Assembly (NCBI RefSeq): GCF_921293095.1
Contig: NC_060253.1
Coordinates: 97,605,073 to 97,669,072 of the forward strand
DNA from: Ischnura elegans
Taxonomy: Eukaryota; Arthropoda; Insecta; Odonata; Coenagrionidae
Length of the DNA: 64,000 nucleotides
Direction: 5' to 3'
This document shows positions 26,201-36,600 of this stretch, in pieces (within the stretch, counting starts at the first letter, position 1; the number at the start of each line of letters is the position of its first letter). The position numbers were made by a program, and so were the translations under genes. Under the pieces are notes generated by a model. It searched no databases and was not told the DNA's origin. It saw only the letters and a program-made list of their open reading frames with translations.

Positions 26201-28842
26201 GGACGATGTTAATGAGTTCGTAATGCCATCACATTCGAAATTGGCAAGTCGCCTCAGAAATAATTTTATTTCCAAATATTAGGTATATTAATATTGCCCA
26301 CAAATATTCCCGTACATTTGTTGGCAACCAAGTTAAACCGAAATGGATACTAACAAAAATATTGACCAGAGAACCTCATCAACAGGACATATAATATATA
26401 TTTTTTTCAAATGATTGCCTTAATAACCATTCCAAACAAAGTCTTTCAATGGTGTTTTTATTTGTCTCGATTGTTACCTCTCACAAGGGGAGTGTCACAA
26501 ACGTGGGTCTCAGATTTCAATCAATATTTCGTCGTGTTCTAGTCCATCGGGAGCTGTCCACGAATCACCGGGTCACCATCATACGGGGTTATATAACCAA
26601 TAGTTTAAACAAAAAACGAGGTTAAACATTTACTGGCCTAATATATTTCCGTAGAAACATGCTCTGGTCAAGAATGAAATTTAGCCCGCTAGTTACTGTG
26701 TACGACTCTTGACCATATGTCCCGGGATCGATTCTCGGAAAAAATGAAAAAAAAACACATTGCAGAAAATGGTTTCCACGAAGAAAAAAACATATTTTCA
26801 GTGAAAATCATAGAAATAATGACGAATAGCAGGATTCTGTAAAATGAAAAGCAAAACAAATTATGAAAAAAGTATCAACTTCGAGAATTGATCCTAGCGC
26901 CAACGGTCAAAAGTCGTACACCGAGACTACCAGTCTACATTTCATTCTTGGTCATAGTGCGTTTCTACGGGAATATATTAAGCCTGTAAATGTTTAGCAG
27001 CGTTTTTTGTTTAAACTTTTGGTTACACAACCCCATATGGGGGGTGACTCGTGGAAAGCTCCCGATGGACTAGAAAACTACAAAGTTTCATTGAAAACTG
27101 AGACCCACTTTTGTGAGACTCCCCTTGTCAGATATACATAACAGAGGCCATCAGGTGGGATCAGACGACAAGCAATGCGTCTCAACATTTGGCAAATCCC
27201 ACTGCAGTGCTAACGCAATACAATTGCAAAGGGTCGCATTTGCAAACGCACGCCAGTTTGGCGTGCGCCACTTTGTGAGTCCATCATGTTCTTCTGCAAA
27301 GAAAACAAGCAATACGATCAATGCTCTGACGGCAAGCGAGATGCTAGTAGACGGGGATCTTTTTAATCGAGCCTCAGTTGAGGCTAGATTCTGCAGAAAT
27401 AATTCTGTCCGACATTCTAATCTTCCGTACCGAGCGAAATCTGGAAAGGAATCATTACCGCCAACATTTCTCTATGCCTTTTGCAGAAAACCAAACCTAG
27501 GACCCGAACAATTTACCGCTATCCTAGAATCTACCGCCTGGCAACTACTCAGGTCCTTATATAGCAAAAACTTTGGCAGGAAAACTTTTTAAAGTCCTGC
27601 GCTCATGTGGGCCTTAGAAACATTCGAACAACTTTTCTGAAAGTAGTATTCGTTATTCACCATCTAAAAGTTACGGCGAGTGATAATGGAAATTTGACCA
27701 TAAAAATTTGTCCGGTTTCTGTGATTTTGTTCGAATTTAATCACCGAATTTGACTAATTTTACAGCCAGTCGGTCACATAATCTCATCTCCGCTAACACC
27801 ACACCTATAATTGCAATAAATCTGTACGAATCCATCTTAGACATTAGCTAGAATATTCTTTGCACACGTCTGCATACACTTTAGTAGTGCCATCCCAATC
27901 TGCTGCCAATCATTGTAGGCCCGTCCGATAAAACCCTGGCAACGAAGAGCAGTGAGGTGATTAAGCTTGAAAAATTATACAAGCACCTCGAAGAGTCATT
28001 CATTGAAAGGGAACCGGACGCCTGTGAAAATCTGCGCCACCCATTCTCTACCCTCTCCTTATTTTCCCACCTTTCGATAACATCCCCATTCACCTTGCCA
28101 TGATTGTATATCTTGTGTGCGCTATGTGCGAGATGAAAACCTATTAGAGCACTTTCAGTTCCAATATTGCCTTCTCGCGACTTCACCCTTAACAGGTAAA
28201 TGGCCCACGCATAACCTTGCTGTCATTTTAACCGAGCATTTCAACAAATCTTCTTTCTTCTTACGTTCTTTCATATTTTCCCATTGATTCCAACTTCTAA
28301 GTTTCCCCTTCTCTGGATAATATCCTTCTCGAGCACCGCCGGGTAGTTTCATACATTTTTCTTCATCGTATCGAAAACACCGCATTTAAGGCTATCAGAG
28401 TGGTTGAATATGAATAATAACAACGTAAGACGATTGAAAACACCTACGCCCTGGATAGGAGAAACCTACCCACACTGGAATCGAACCCGTCACCTTCGGT
28501 TCGATGCGCGAGAAGTTTACCCCGCCACTTCCGAGGCCGGCTACATCTTCTATCTCGCGAGGGGCTTCTTTCTCTTCATTCTTAAATTGATCCAATGACT
28601 ACGTTCGAGATTAATTCTTGCGCTCTCACCTGCAGGTATGAGGTGCATCTCCCGGTGCAAGCGAACGAAGGGATGGGCTTGGGCACGCATCCCGGGTACT
28701 GCAACACGTGGATCACTGGGGTCACTTGGCACTGGTCGCTGAGCGCATCACCACCGCCAGCCAACCACAGCACCGCGAGCACCATTGACGGCCACAGGGG
28801 TTGCCGACCACCGCCACAGTGGAGCCACTGCATGCCAGCCAT
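11114..28842 (-). CDS. burs: bursicon subunit alpha, complete three-exon gene
   Basis: This encodes the alpha subunit of bursicon, the secreted cystine-knot hormone that, paired with the beta subunit, drives cuticle tanning and wing expansion through the receptor LGR2/rickets. Coding exons on the minus strand are 28842-28630, 13411-13286 and 11248-11114. All junctions are GT-AG in phase 0 and give 157 residues, normal for the family. Residues 18-33 form the signal-peptide core. The mature part has 11 cysteines (38, 52, 62, 66, 84, 86, 87, 101, 122, 124, 127), the bursicon hallmark. Diagnostic stretches are CQVTPVIHVLQYPGC, SCMCCQESGERE and APLECMCRPCTG. I chose the Met at 28842 because earlier Mets lie near the likely transcription start. 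Intron 1 is 15.2 kb and full of transposons; intron 2 is 2.0 kb. The identification is close to certain; the exact start is less so. Confidence 0.97.
11249..12769. other. burs intron 2, left part
   Basis: AT-rich intron sequence with no further exon or recognisable transposon. Confidence 0.6.
12770..12905 (-). pseudogene. decayed partial duplicate of burs exon 2
   Basis: On the minus strand, about 49 bases here align with the 3' half of burs exon 2 at roughly 75 percent by eye, sharing actattc, gcaaagc and cgcaagttcc in the same order. The resulting frame reads QQITIPPQGKARVRKF, against VSLFCPKAKPGERKF in the real exon. The key Cys is absent and no donor follows, so it cannot replace the real exon. 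Nearby intronic blocks at 13045-13080 and 13181-13216 are also similar to each other, which suggests local tandem duplication around exon 2. Confidence 0.6.
13286..13411 (-). CDS. burs: burs coding exon 2
   Basis: It encodes 42 residues from VSGSKIWQMERS to ERKFRK, including the central Cys cluster CMCC. The acceptor is ctcccgcaacag and the donor CGCAAG/gtaaat. A decayed partial copy of its 3' half lies about 450 bp downstream in intron 2. Confidence 0.96.
13595..13897. mobile_element. hAT-type MITE (303 bp) in burs intron 1
   Basis: The ends CAGGGGCGCTGCCAGG and the complement of ctcgctgcgcgactg form imperfect terminal inverted repeats with adjoining G-runs. A perfect 8-base target duplication, gtaggatc, lies at 13587-13594 and 13898-13905. 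Eight-base duplications and CAG-type ends fit hAT. There is no coding content. Confidence 0.9.
13906..22271. other. burs intron 1, transposon-poor part
   Basis: AT-rich sequence. A CG-richer stretch at about 18890-19085 and another at 20220-20600 have short frames, but no family is recognisable. 21180-21660 contains two gacgtcac motifs, a style shared with the 666-bp MITE, but no ends could be placed. Confidence 0.4.
22274..23940 (+). mobile_element. pogo/Tigger-family DNA transposon, decayed
   Basis: The termini AGGTGCTGCGGGGTAACTGGG-like (left) and ...cccagttacccccgagcacct (right) are inverted and are flanked by TA on both sides (22272-22273, 23941-23942), the target of Tc1/mariner/pogo elements. 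Inside, on the plus strand, are remnants of a transposase. An N-terminal part lies near 22815-22970 (SRIPRSTVYNIIV). Near 23170-23310 is a second helix-turn-helix region with PGPDWFFSCRKS. The start of the catalytic domain follows at 23340-23540, with YDETCFCYDSSKTRV, where the first catalytic Asp lies, and GRENTATLLSVSADGK. The frame is interrupted several times and the C-terminal catalytic part is missing, so it is inactive. Copies of the GGTAACTGG-type motif also occur internally near 22670-22700 and 23645. Confidence 0.85.
23336..23542 (+). pseudogene. pogo-type transposase fragment (start of DDE domain)
   Basis: A 68-codon remnant with YDETCFCYDSSKTRV and a following GRENTATLLSV strand, the conserved start of the DDE region in pogo/Tigger/jerky-type transposases. 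It ends at a stop inside what should be the domain. Confidence 0.8.
23997..24639. mobile_element. MITE with CAGGGTT ends and internal ttcacggttt repeats
   Basis: The left end CAGGGTTTTCCCACTC and the right end gagtgggaaccctg are inverted. Subterminal direct and inverted repeats of ttcacggttt and ccaggttttcacgg crowd both ends (24030-24085 and 24560-24625), as in hAT elements whose transposase binds such repeats. The 8-base target duplication is not clean. No coding content. Confidence 0.75.
24640..26480. other. burs intron 1, AT-rich stretch
   Basis: Includes a weak inverted repeat at about 25085-25245 around caacacaaaattcatt, and a tail-like motif ccatcgaaacgtcgg near 25530. The open frames at 25365-26150 show no family resemblance. 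Confidence 0.4.
26481..27130. mobile_element. foldback MITE with about 260-bp terminal inverted repeats
   Basis: The left end tcacaaggggagtgtcac is mirrored by the right end (complement of gtgagactccccttgtca). The arms stay alignable through ctagtccatcgggagct, gtttaaacaaaaaacg, taatatattyccgtagaaac and aagaatgaaat to about 26740 and 26885. The centre, about 145 bp, is A-rich. No transposase. It sits in burs intron 1. Confidence 0.88.
27131..28434. other. burs intron 1, sequence near exon 1
   Basis: No exon or clear repeat ends. The 159-codon open frame at 27113-27592 starts inside the foldback element and has no recognisable domain. Confidence 0.4.
28435..28560 (-). mobile_element. tRNA-derived SINE fragment
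   Basis: The minus strand carries a pol III B-box-like gacgggttcgattccagtg preceded about 55 bases upstream by cggaagtggcggggtaaac, and followed by an AT-rich tail. The order resembles a tRNA head of a SINE. It lies about 70 bp from the burs exon 1 donor, antisense to nothing and on the gene's own strand. Confidence 0.55.
28630..28842 (-). CDS. burs: burs coding exon 1
   Basis: It encodes residues 1-71: a signal peptide, then the start of the cystine knot through FACTGRCTSYLQ. It ends in CAG followed by the donor gtgaga. Alternative in-frame Met codons at 28833 and 28785 would still leave a hydrophobic signal core. Confidence 0.95.
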
Positions 28843-29000
28843 CCTCCGCCTGCAACGATCACGATGCAATGGCCGCGGCGAAGGCTCGTTTACCAACGCG
28901 CTGGCAGTCCATTGACTCACACCAAACAACCAGATAACGAAACACATTTGATTTTGTTGCGCAAATGTTTGCACTGTCAGAGTAGGTACATTGTGAAAAG

Positions 29001-29022
29001 GAAATATAAAACTACCAATTGG
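29001..29022 (-). promoter_or_regulatory. candidate core promoter of burs
   Basis: On the gene strand, CCAATTGG (29022-29015) is followed by TTTATATTTC (29010-29001), a TATA-like box. A start about 30 bases further on (near 28975) gives a 5' UTR of about 130 bases to the Met at 28842. This is inference from motifs and spacing only. Confidence 0.35.
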
Positions 29023-31009
29023 ACATAGAAGAAGAAACTGTTGAATACACTGATAAATTTGCAGATTGATGCATTGATTTTTTTAATTTGCTACAATAAA
29101 CACCATATTTTAAAAGCCAAACTAGTTATTTCTATTTATATTCTCTTTTCATATGTTTTACTTCATATTCGAATTCGCAGTAGCGAAATTCATGAATATT
29201 TTTTAGTCTTTTTTTATTTATTTGTGAATTTAAACGTTAAAAATTGTTAATTTCACATCTATGATTAGAAAGAGGTTAACACATAGGAAAGACTCATGGG
29301 ACACGTACTTATTGAGACAGCGTGTTGCTGGGATACTTGGGTCATTCAGACACACCCCGGTCCCATTAATGTCATCGTGCTTACATCTGTACGACAGTGA
29401 GCAGAAATCGTATAGCGCATGCATGCCCCGACCATGAGGAATAAATAGATAACACCTCAGTCCGTCCCGTTGATTTGCTTTGCCTCTTCGGGCGCATTAT
29501 AATCTGTTTTCAAGAATGCCCGCAGCGCGGTGATGAATGCAGAGCGATACATTAAATTCTCCAAATAGTATTTGCAATCATGAGGAATAGCCCGTTAACA
29601 GTATGAATATGACGGATCACAGCATGACGAATATTAATTGCGTATAACAGCTCTGATAATATCTTGACTCTGCGTTAAATTCGGACCTCCCTGCTAGTCA
29701 GCGACGCGAATGGCGACTTTTTGAACTCATTTAAGCGCGCGTTGGGTACCAACTACTGGGTCCTCTACACCGTTCACTTCGATAACTTTCAAATAAGCAA
29801 AAGTCGTTGGCTAAAGTTTGTTAATTAAAACATATTTTATAATGAATTTAAGGAAATTAAATATATATTTATAAAATCGCTAATCAAACATCTCCATTAT
29901 AAAAACAGAAAATGGCATTTGTGGCTAAGATTTCCAACTCTTGTGTATGGTTGTACTGGTACGAATGATAATTAATAACACTTTCAAGAGCTTAAACCAT
30001 TCATTTTACTTTTATGAAGGCGATTATTTAACATTGTCATCCTGAGAGAGCTAGAAAATTCGAACGCTACCAGGTTAATAAATACAAGTAACAAAGTACA
30101 AGGAATATTCTATTAAAGTATTTAGAAGATATTGAAGAGGAAACTCTTGACAAGGAATAATTAAAATATATCTGGAATACTTATGATATATGTATAAATA
30201 TTTAACAATCAACAAATGGTATTAAGGGCGGAAATTATTCTAAAAGGTCGATCTTCACACTAAATAAAAATAGATTGAGGATTAGGAGCGTGAGATGAAG
30301 TTTAATTATTCTAAAAAAGTAATAAACAAGATATATTCCAAGGATATCAAGAGAAGAGGGAAAATTTTGAACGATACTTGTTCCGTTAATGGCACACAAA
30401 AAATCATGACCTATTACGGACACCATAGTAGAACTCCCAAGTTATAATTGATAGTGGTTTTTATTGATATTTCATAGTGTTTTTTCAGCAAAATGGAAAT
30501 AATTGGCATTTTTTAAAGAAAGAATATTGATTTTTGAAAATTTACATACGTTTTAGCAGGAATATGCAATACTTCAGGATGTGGTAAGGGACACAATTTA
30601 AGTATTTTTTGCATGGGATTGCAACTCCTTAGTTACTGAGGCGTGGTTACGCGAACATTATTGGACATACTTAGCATTTTCTAGGAACACGGTTTTTTGA
30701 GTACCCAGGCTTTTCGACATTTTATTTATAGTACTGTGGACTTTAACACTGGCTTTTTAAGGACATAAAATAGTTAAGATTGGACTCAAATGTGCGATTA
30801 TAATAGTATGAAACAATCTCAAGATGGTAAGATTGCGCAATAGTATTTGCAGATGCTCGCTCAAAGCTCTAGTTTAATTAATCACCACAAACCAATTGAT
30901 TTTTTGATAATTATTTGGAAAAATTGCAATAATGCTGCAAATGTGATGGATTGAATTGTGAAATTTTAACTGATATAAAAATTTAACCTAATTATCAAAA
31001 TCCTCCTTC
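29023..31009. other. AT-rich intergenic sequence upstream of burs
   Basis: Nothing beyond short frames and AT-rich tracts is seen. Confidence 0.45.
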
Positions 31010-31017
31010 TCCAGTAG

Positions 31018-31277
31018 CAGCGTCGTGGAGGGCGGAGATTTCCTGGGGGTCCAAACCCCCCCAAAATATAAAAACACATTTATTTTCCTTCAAAAAAGAA
31101 AACAAAATATTGAAAAACCATGAATTTACGAAATATTTATTTGAAAAATGAAGTTTTTTCGATCATAAAAAGTGCTAAAATTAGTTTAAAACCCTCTACT
31201 TAGTACTCTGTTTTTAAAATATTTCCCCCCCTGGTTTTGGACCAACCCTCCGAACGGAAATCCTGGATACCTCACTG
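31018..31277. mobile_element. hAT-type MITE (260 bp)
   Basis: The ends CAGCGTCGTGGAGG...gatttcc and complement-of ggaaatcctggatacctcactg are inverted. Target duplications are tccagtag (31010-31017) and tccagtaa (31278-31285), 7 of 8 bases alike. The interior is A-rich with C-runs near both ends, as in the other MITEs of this group in the window. Confidence 0.8.
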
Positions 31278-31739
31278 TCCAGTAACGAAAGCCTAACGAA
31301 AACTTACCGACAACTAAGAGTTACCAACGCCTTAGCAGCTATGACGGTTAAAAATATAAAAGCTGGGAAAGCGTACATTTTTAAAAGAATATGAATCCAT
31401 CAAGATACATTCCTCTCGAAGTACAATACGTATGCTATCTAATAAATCCAGATAACAAGACAAAAAAATTGTCAGCAATAAATTTAAAAAATACGAATTG
31501 ATGTGAAATTAATGGGATCATAAAGTTTGATGACATTTGCGAGAACTATCCAGTCATTCCTCCATCTATTTTCTATCATTCATCATTATCTAACATTTCT
31601 TCAGTAATTTCAAGTGGAAACAGAATTTTTCCAAAAAGTCAGAATGATATCGGGCGATCTTAACAAATATTTCGAAAGTCGAAATATGTCGGAATATATA
31701 TTGTTTGTATACACCAAAGGATGAAGTGCGCCATGAAAA

Positions 31740-31850
31740 ATATTTGACTTACCCGGGATTCGAACCCGGATCTCCCGTTCTCGGTCAGGTGTGTTAGCAC
31801 CTGCTAGTCAGTAGGTGTTAGTTACAACTGGCTAATACACTTGACGTACG
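31740..31850 (-). mobile_element. tRNA-derived SINE
   Basis: The minus strand reads ctgaccgagaacgggagatc then cgggttcgaatcccggg, a strong B box in a T-arm-like palindrome, then aagtcaaatatttttcatgg, a non-tRNA body. The A-box side is degenerate (tagcaggtgctaacacacc). It could also be a decayed tRNA gene, but the long related tail favours a SINE. Confidence 0.6.
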
Positions 31851-32410
31851 CGTGACTGCGTACAAAGTCACTTGTTTCTGCAGTGCTTTGATATTGTTAT
31901 ATAGCAAATTTATCGGTCACGACTGCGTGATAAAAAACTTTTCACTTACGGTATTAAATAAATATTTTTCCATTATAGGCGAGAACCATCTAGATAACAA
32001 AGCAAAACTAAGGGCCACAGAAAAAGGACGAAACAAACTTAAGGATATTTTAGTTAACACTTTTTCCACCTGTGTTAGCATACCGCATCGCCGTTTTTGA
32101 CGCAGCTAACGAGAGTTTGTTTATTAGGGAAGCAAAATAACATCAGGTGGGAGGGATATGAATGAATGAATAAGCCGTTTCAATCAGGCGAAGTTAGCCT
32201 TAAGCAAAAGAAACAAACTTTTTCCCATGAGGGAAATTTCCATGGAGGACTTTCGTATAGAGCGTCCTGGTCTCTAGTAGTAAGACCTGAGAGTTAAACA
32301 GATTATCATTTAGGAGAATTGAGTGGAGAGCTGCGTCAAACCAATCTCAGGATTTACTTAAGGATAGATGGCGATATTAGGTGGATCTGAGTACCTGGAA
32401 ACATAATCAA

Positions 32411-32563
32411 AGATAGCTACACTAATATTGTATGTTCCACAAACATTTTAATGGTCTGACCCAGGTACACTATGTCCTAACTTTGAGAATGACATAGTGT
32501 ATAGCCGACACCTAGGTGAGACTATTAAAATATTTGTGGAACATACAATATGAGTGTATCCAT
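32411..32563. repeat. large imperfect hairpin (about 150 bp)
   Basis: The left arm contains ttgtatgttccacaaa and catttta; its complement recurs at 32530-32550. The inner arms acactatgtcctaac and gacatagtgt pair too. The whole is nearly one palindrome. It is probably a MITE, and any transcript would be a long hairpin. Confidence 0.8.
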
Positions 32564-32595
32564 GATAATGCAATGTCTGTTTCTTTTCCCGAAAA

Positions 32596-32804
32596 CTATA
32601 GCAGCGAAGATTTCTCGGCTCTTGCACCGGGTAAGGCCCTCCACATCTCCTTTCAACGTTTTGAAAAGCAACTCGCCCATTGTCTTCACTGATTCAAATT
32701 CCTAGATCCCTGAAGACGATTGGCGAGTTTCTTTTCGAAACGTTGGAAGGTGATATAGCAGTGAAACTCGCCGGTATAAGACCCGAGAAATCTTCACTGT
32801 TATC
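32596..32804. repeat. second large hairpin, 30 bp from the first
   Basis: Two head-to-head copies of a roughly 100-bp sequence. gcagcgaagatttctcgg at the left mirrors ccgagaaatcttcactg at the right. Near the centre gaaaagcaactcgcc mirrors ggcgagtttcttttc. Junction sequence is aattccta. It is unrelated in sequence to the hairpin at 32411. Confidence 0.8.
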
Positions 32805-32879
32805 TGTGATTATGCTTCCGGACTCAGAATTGACGACTGCCGATTATGATTGATACGTACCACGGGGCAGCAACCAGCC

Positions 32880-33260
32880 TGAAAGGCGAGGGAAGTGACT
32901 TGGCTTGGCACGTCCTCACTCGAGCGACTCCCGTCAGATGCCTCTGCGATCGGCTGCAGGCCAATGAGACGACGCAACGGGCGCCGCGACGCCTTTATAC
33001 CGACCTTCCGTCGTCCACCCCGCCTCCCTCCCACCGCTAATGGCATTGCCGCGTCGCCGCTCCGCGTGAGGCCCCTTTGGACCCCCGCGGCCGCCTAACC
33101 GGCGACGGTGGCGCCGCGGCTGCGACGGCGGCGCCACCGAAAAAGAGAAATCCGTATTCCAAACAAAAATACAAGCGAGTTTCTCCCTCCCACCGCAACA
33201 ACTTGGTTCGACGGCCCTTTCCTCCCCGGTGTCGGCGCGCAAAACATTAAACTAGCATAC
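32880..33260. promoter_or_regulatory. CpG-rich block, possible promoter or exon
   Basis: A roughly 380-bp island of high GC and many CpGs (for example ggcgccgcggctgcgacggcg) in otherwise AT-rich DNA. No convincing long frame or splice pair was seen. It lies about 4 kb upstream of burs and 9 kb upstream of the MBF2 gene. It could hold a promoter or noncoding first exon, or be a transposon's GC-rich part. Confidence 0.3.
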
Positions 33261-33359
33261 AGCGCTCTCAAAAATGCTCTTTCTCGGCAATATTCAAGAG
33301 TACATTGGCATTTACACACCACTCTGCAAGCCACTTCAATATGTGCGTGTCGGGGGTGT

Positions 33360-33660
33360 TAAGACGACCTACGCAACATACTTCACCTCATCTGTCGCCT
33401 TTATGTTAACACCAGCAACAAAATTTACATCGGGGTAGTTGGACGACCTACGCAAGAAATGCACGCTCGACGAATCCTAACTTCTTCTGGTATCTATCTG
33501 CCGCAAATATTTCTGCCACAAGTATTCCCCACGATAGGTTCAAAGTTATCGTAACTCCCAGGTACTTCACTTCGTCTTTATGTTAACACCATCCACAGCA
33601 TATACATGGGGATAATTGGACGACCTGCGTAAGAAATGTACCGCCATACATTTGCTCAGA
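33360..33660 (-). mobile_element. LINE reverse-transcriptase fragment with internal duplication
   Basis: The minus strand encodes VKYLGVTITLNLSWG followed by QKKLGFVERAFL, matching the KYLGV...LSW...LGF..R block that closes the reverse-transcriptase domain in jockey-like LINEs. A block with tttatgttaacacca and ggacgacctacgcaagaaatg occurs twice (about 33380-33475 and 33565-33640), shift about 190. Truncated on both sides. Confidence 0.65.
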
Positions 33661-33678
33661 TTACGTTCTAGTCCTAAC

Positions 33679-36600
33679 TCTTGGTGGGTCATTCCATGTC
33701 AACTCAACCAATTTTTGGGGGGCCCCGCGCCCATCATCTCAGATTTTGATAATTTTTCCCTGCTGCTAGTTTCAACCTTAGTTAAGAAAAATCCAAAATA
33801 TTAAAGACCCATTGCAATTATTTTCCAAGATGAGTGTTTGAAGTCAATGAGGCACGCACAAAAATTCTTCCCACCATTCAAATTATTCAAAACTACCATA
33901 TTAGTGCCCCTGTCAAACCTTAACCAAATGAGCCAAGCTAGGAAAACTTTTAGAGGCTATATACATGCAGCCATAGTTTACCAAAATTTTATCAAAATGA
34001 TTTTAAATTCAAAACTTTTTTTCTATAAATGTTCAAAAATTACACTTTTGACAAATTTCCACAAAAAACGACATTTTTCAGACATGTAAAAATCACATAT
34101 ATCACATGAAAGCCATAAAAATCACTGCACGCATGGGGAAGATAACCAACTTTAAGACAGAGTCAGATTTGGGCCAATGTTGAATTAATTTGCTGACATA
34201 TCTACTAAAAATGACCATTCCGCTAATATTTTGTGTTGAAAAATGCCACTTTTTCAACTTCTAATAACAAAAAGAGGACACCAATTAGGTGACTGAGTTT
34301 TTTAATATAACATGCACTATCCTCCCTCTTTCAGGAAAATTAAACCTTAAGTTGCTCCCATGATTCAGAGTGCTTATATGATTTATTTTAGTGATGGTTG
34401 TAAAATGGCCGTCTACGGCACTTACGTTTCAGGACTTCCCCAAAAAGGTGAGTTGAATTTGATTATTGAGGTTCCTGTAAACCCCTATCATTCTTTAAGT
34501 TTGCCGCCAATTTATTTTTAATTTTATACCTAACATTCCAAAGAGCATAAAATGGCAAAATTTTAGCAAATATTTGTATTTACTAGATAATTGCAATTAG
34601 GCACAAATTGGTGAAATATTTGAAGAATAAGTACATAACTTTGTGATCTAAGCCTGATGGTAAGCATTCCAGGCCTTCTCAATCGTAGTGACTGTGCAAT
34701 CTGGCAAGGTGTACTGCCTTCCTTTGATGGTCTTAGGCACCGGTACTTGCATTAACACATCAGTTGACGGTATCCAGCACTCATCTACATGTTTTGGCAA
34801 CATGTATGACTTAGCCTTAGTGTCATGAAATTCACAAGAATTTCACCATCCTCAGCTGTTTGAACAACACAGCCAATGTACCATCTGTTTTCGTACACAG
34901 GAGCGACATAAGTTCCATGATTTTTAATAATGTTCTTGGCACAGGACTTTCCCTGTCTTTTGTAAACTAACTTTTTCTGACACTCTGAACTTGGGAAGAG
35001 AAAGTCGACTGATTAGTAACTCATTTTCACTGGTTGGAATGAAGCAGTGATGACTTCTTGTTCCCTCAATTTTTTTAGAATTTTTATACCGCATGTTCAG
35101 TTTTGGTTTCCTAATCTCTATATCATTACTGGAAACATACATTGCTTTTATGCCTTCAACATTTTTATCAACCCACTTAAATAAATCACTTGCTGACAAA
35201 ATGTGTTGTCCACTGGGTCGTTGTAAACAGGCTCTTGCAGCTCAACGTTTTACAGTTCCCCCTATTCCATCACATACACTTTTCCCATGGCTTGTGGCAA
35301 AAAAATTCCATTCTGCTGACAAATCAAAGACTGATAAGTGTAAGCATAATTTTTTTTATATTTTTGAAATTTTTATACTGCCTTACTGCTCCGTCACTAA
35401 AAAATTTACATTTTGTAATTCCAGGAAACTTCTCCTTAATGAACTTAATTACTGATCTGATAAACACACATACTGTTACTGCATCATGATCTAAGCAGTC
35501 ACTGATGATGCAAAAGCTCATAGAGAACACTTCATCATCACCTTTATGATAAATGACAAATGGATGAAGTTGCCTGACTGTTGTCCCAGAAGAATCCTTG
35601 AACTGCATCTTGTACAATGAAAGAGAAATTCACAGCAAAGTCAAGTAAAATTATGACCTCATCGGTTTTAATTCTTCTTTACACTGTTTTAAAAATTTGG
35701 CCTGAGATACAGCAGTGAAATGATGAGTAGTAAGGTGGTCTACCATATTCACAATCCGGTCCATATAATCATGAACATTTACTTGCATGTTCTCAATTGT
35801 TGCACGATCTGTGTGTGTCCACTGATGTGATAATAAGTAACAGTTACATCATCTGATAACTCCTTAGCTAAATGTTTGCTTAGCAATTCACTCAGCTACT
35901 TTTTACCAGGGCATTGCTCACACCTGTGCACCATACACCGATTGTCATCTATGTCACAAACTAGGGACTTCATTGCATCTTTGTATTCATTCAAACTGAA
36001 GGAAGTACATCTAGCATAAGCTTAACATTCTGGTGTTCCATACAAACACACACTGAATGGGTACCTCTTGCTCCAACTGTCACACACCTTTGGGACGCAA
36101 TTGGCAAAATTTCGACAAACCTTCTTTTAATTGGGGGGATTGCTGCTTAAATATACTGTACAATTCTGTAAGGTTACACAAAAGTACTCTTTTTTGAACA
36201 TGCACTCTCTTGGCTTCAATAACCACACTCACAGGGTCTTTCTTAACAGGACAAATGCGGCTAAATTCATCACTTTCATAAAATTTTATAACACCTTCTT
36301 TGATATCATCAGCTAGCTGTTTTCCTTTCTTCGGGGTCACATCTGGAAGTACACCTTTCTTTTTCCTCATATCTCGAGCTTGCTTCACTTGATATTCAGT
36401 TACATTAAATATTTCAGCAGTTTTTGAAACAGTCCAACTTGTTGGCACCAGCGTAAGGTTGGACAACTGCTTTTCCCGGTTTGATTCTTTACATTTCTTT
36501 TTGAGATCCTCTATCATTGCAAAGAAATCAATGCAATTATCACGTTTTGACTCTCTGTTTAAGTCATGCAAACTATTTCCAGGTAGATCTAAGCATGTGG

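Noticed and set aside
27113-27592. 159-codon open frame on the plus strand
   Set aside because: It begins inside a foldback MITE, lies in burs intron 1, and has no recognisable domain or splice context.
28843-28974. Upstream Met codon of bursicon giving 44 more residues
   Set aside because: It would bury the signal peptide behind a 44-residue extension and lies almost at the likely transcription start. The Met at 28842 is more plausible.
31740-31850. A functional tRNA gene on the minus strand
   Set aside because: The B box and T arm are good, but the acceptor stem and A box do not fold properly, and the sequence continues into a SINE-like body.
32712-32750. ctgaaga...cgaaac as a hammerhead ribozyme
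   Set aside because: The bases flanking the two boxes do not pair, and the motif is explained by the large inverted repeat at 32596-32804.
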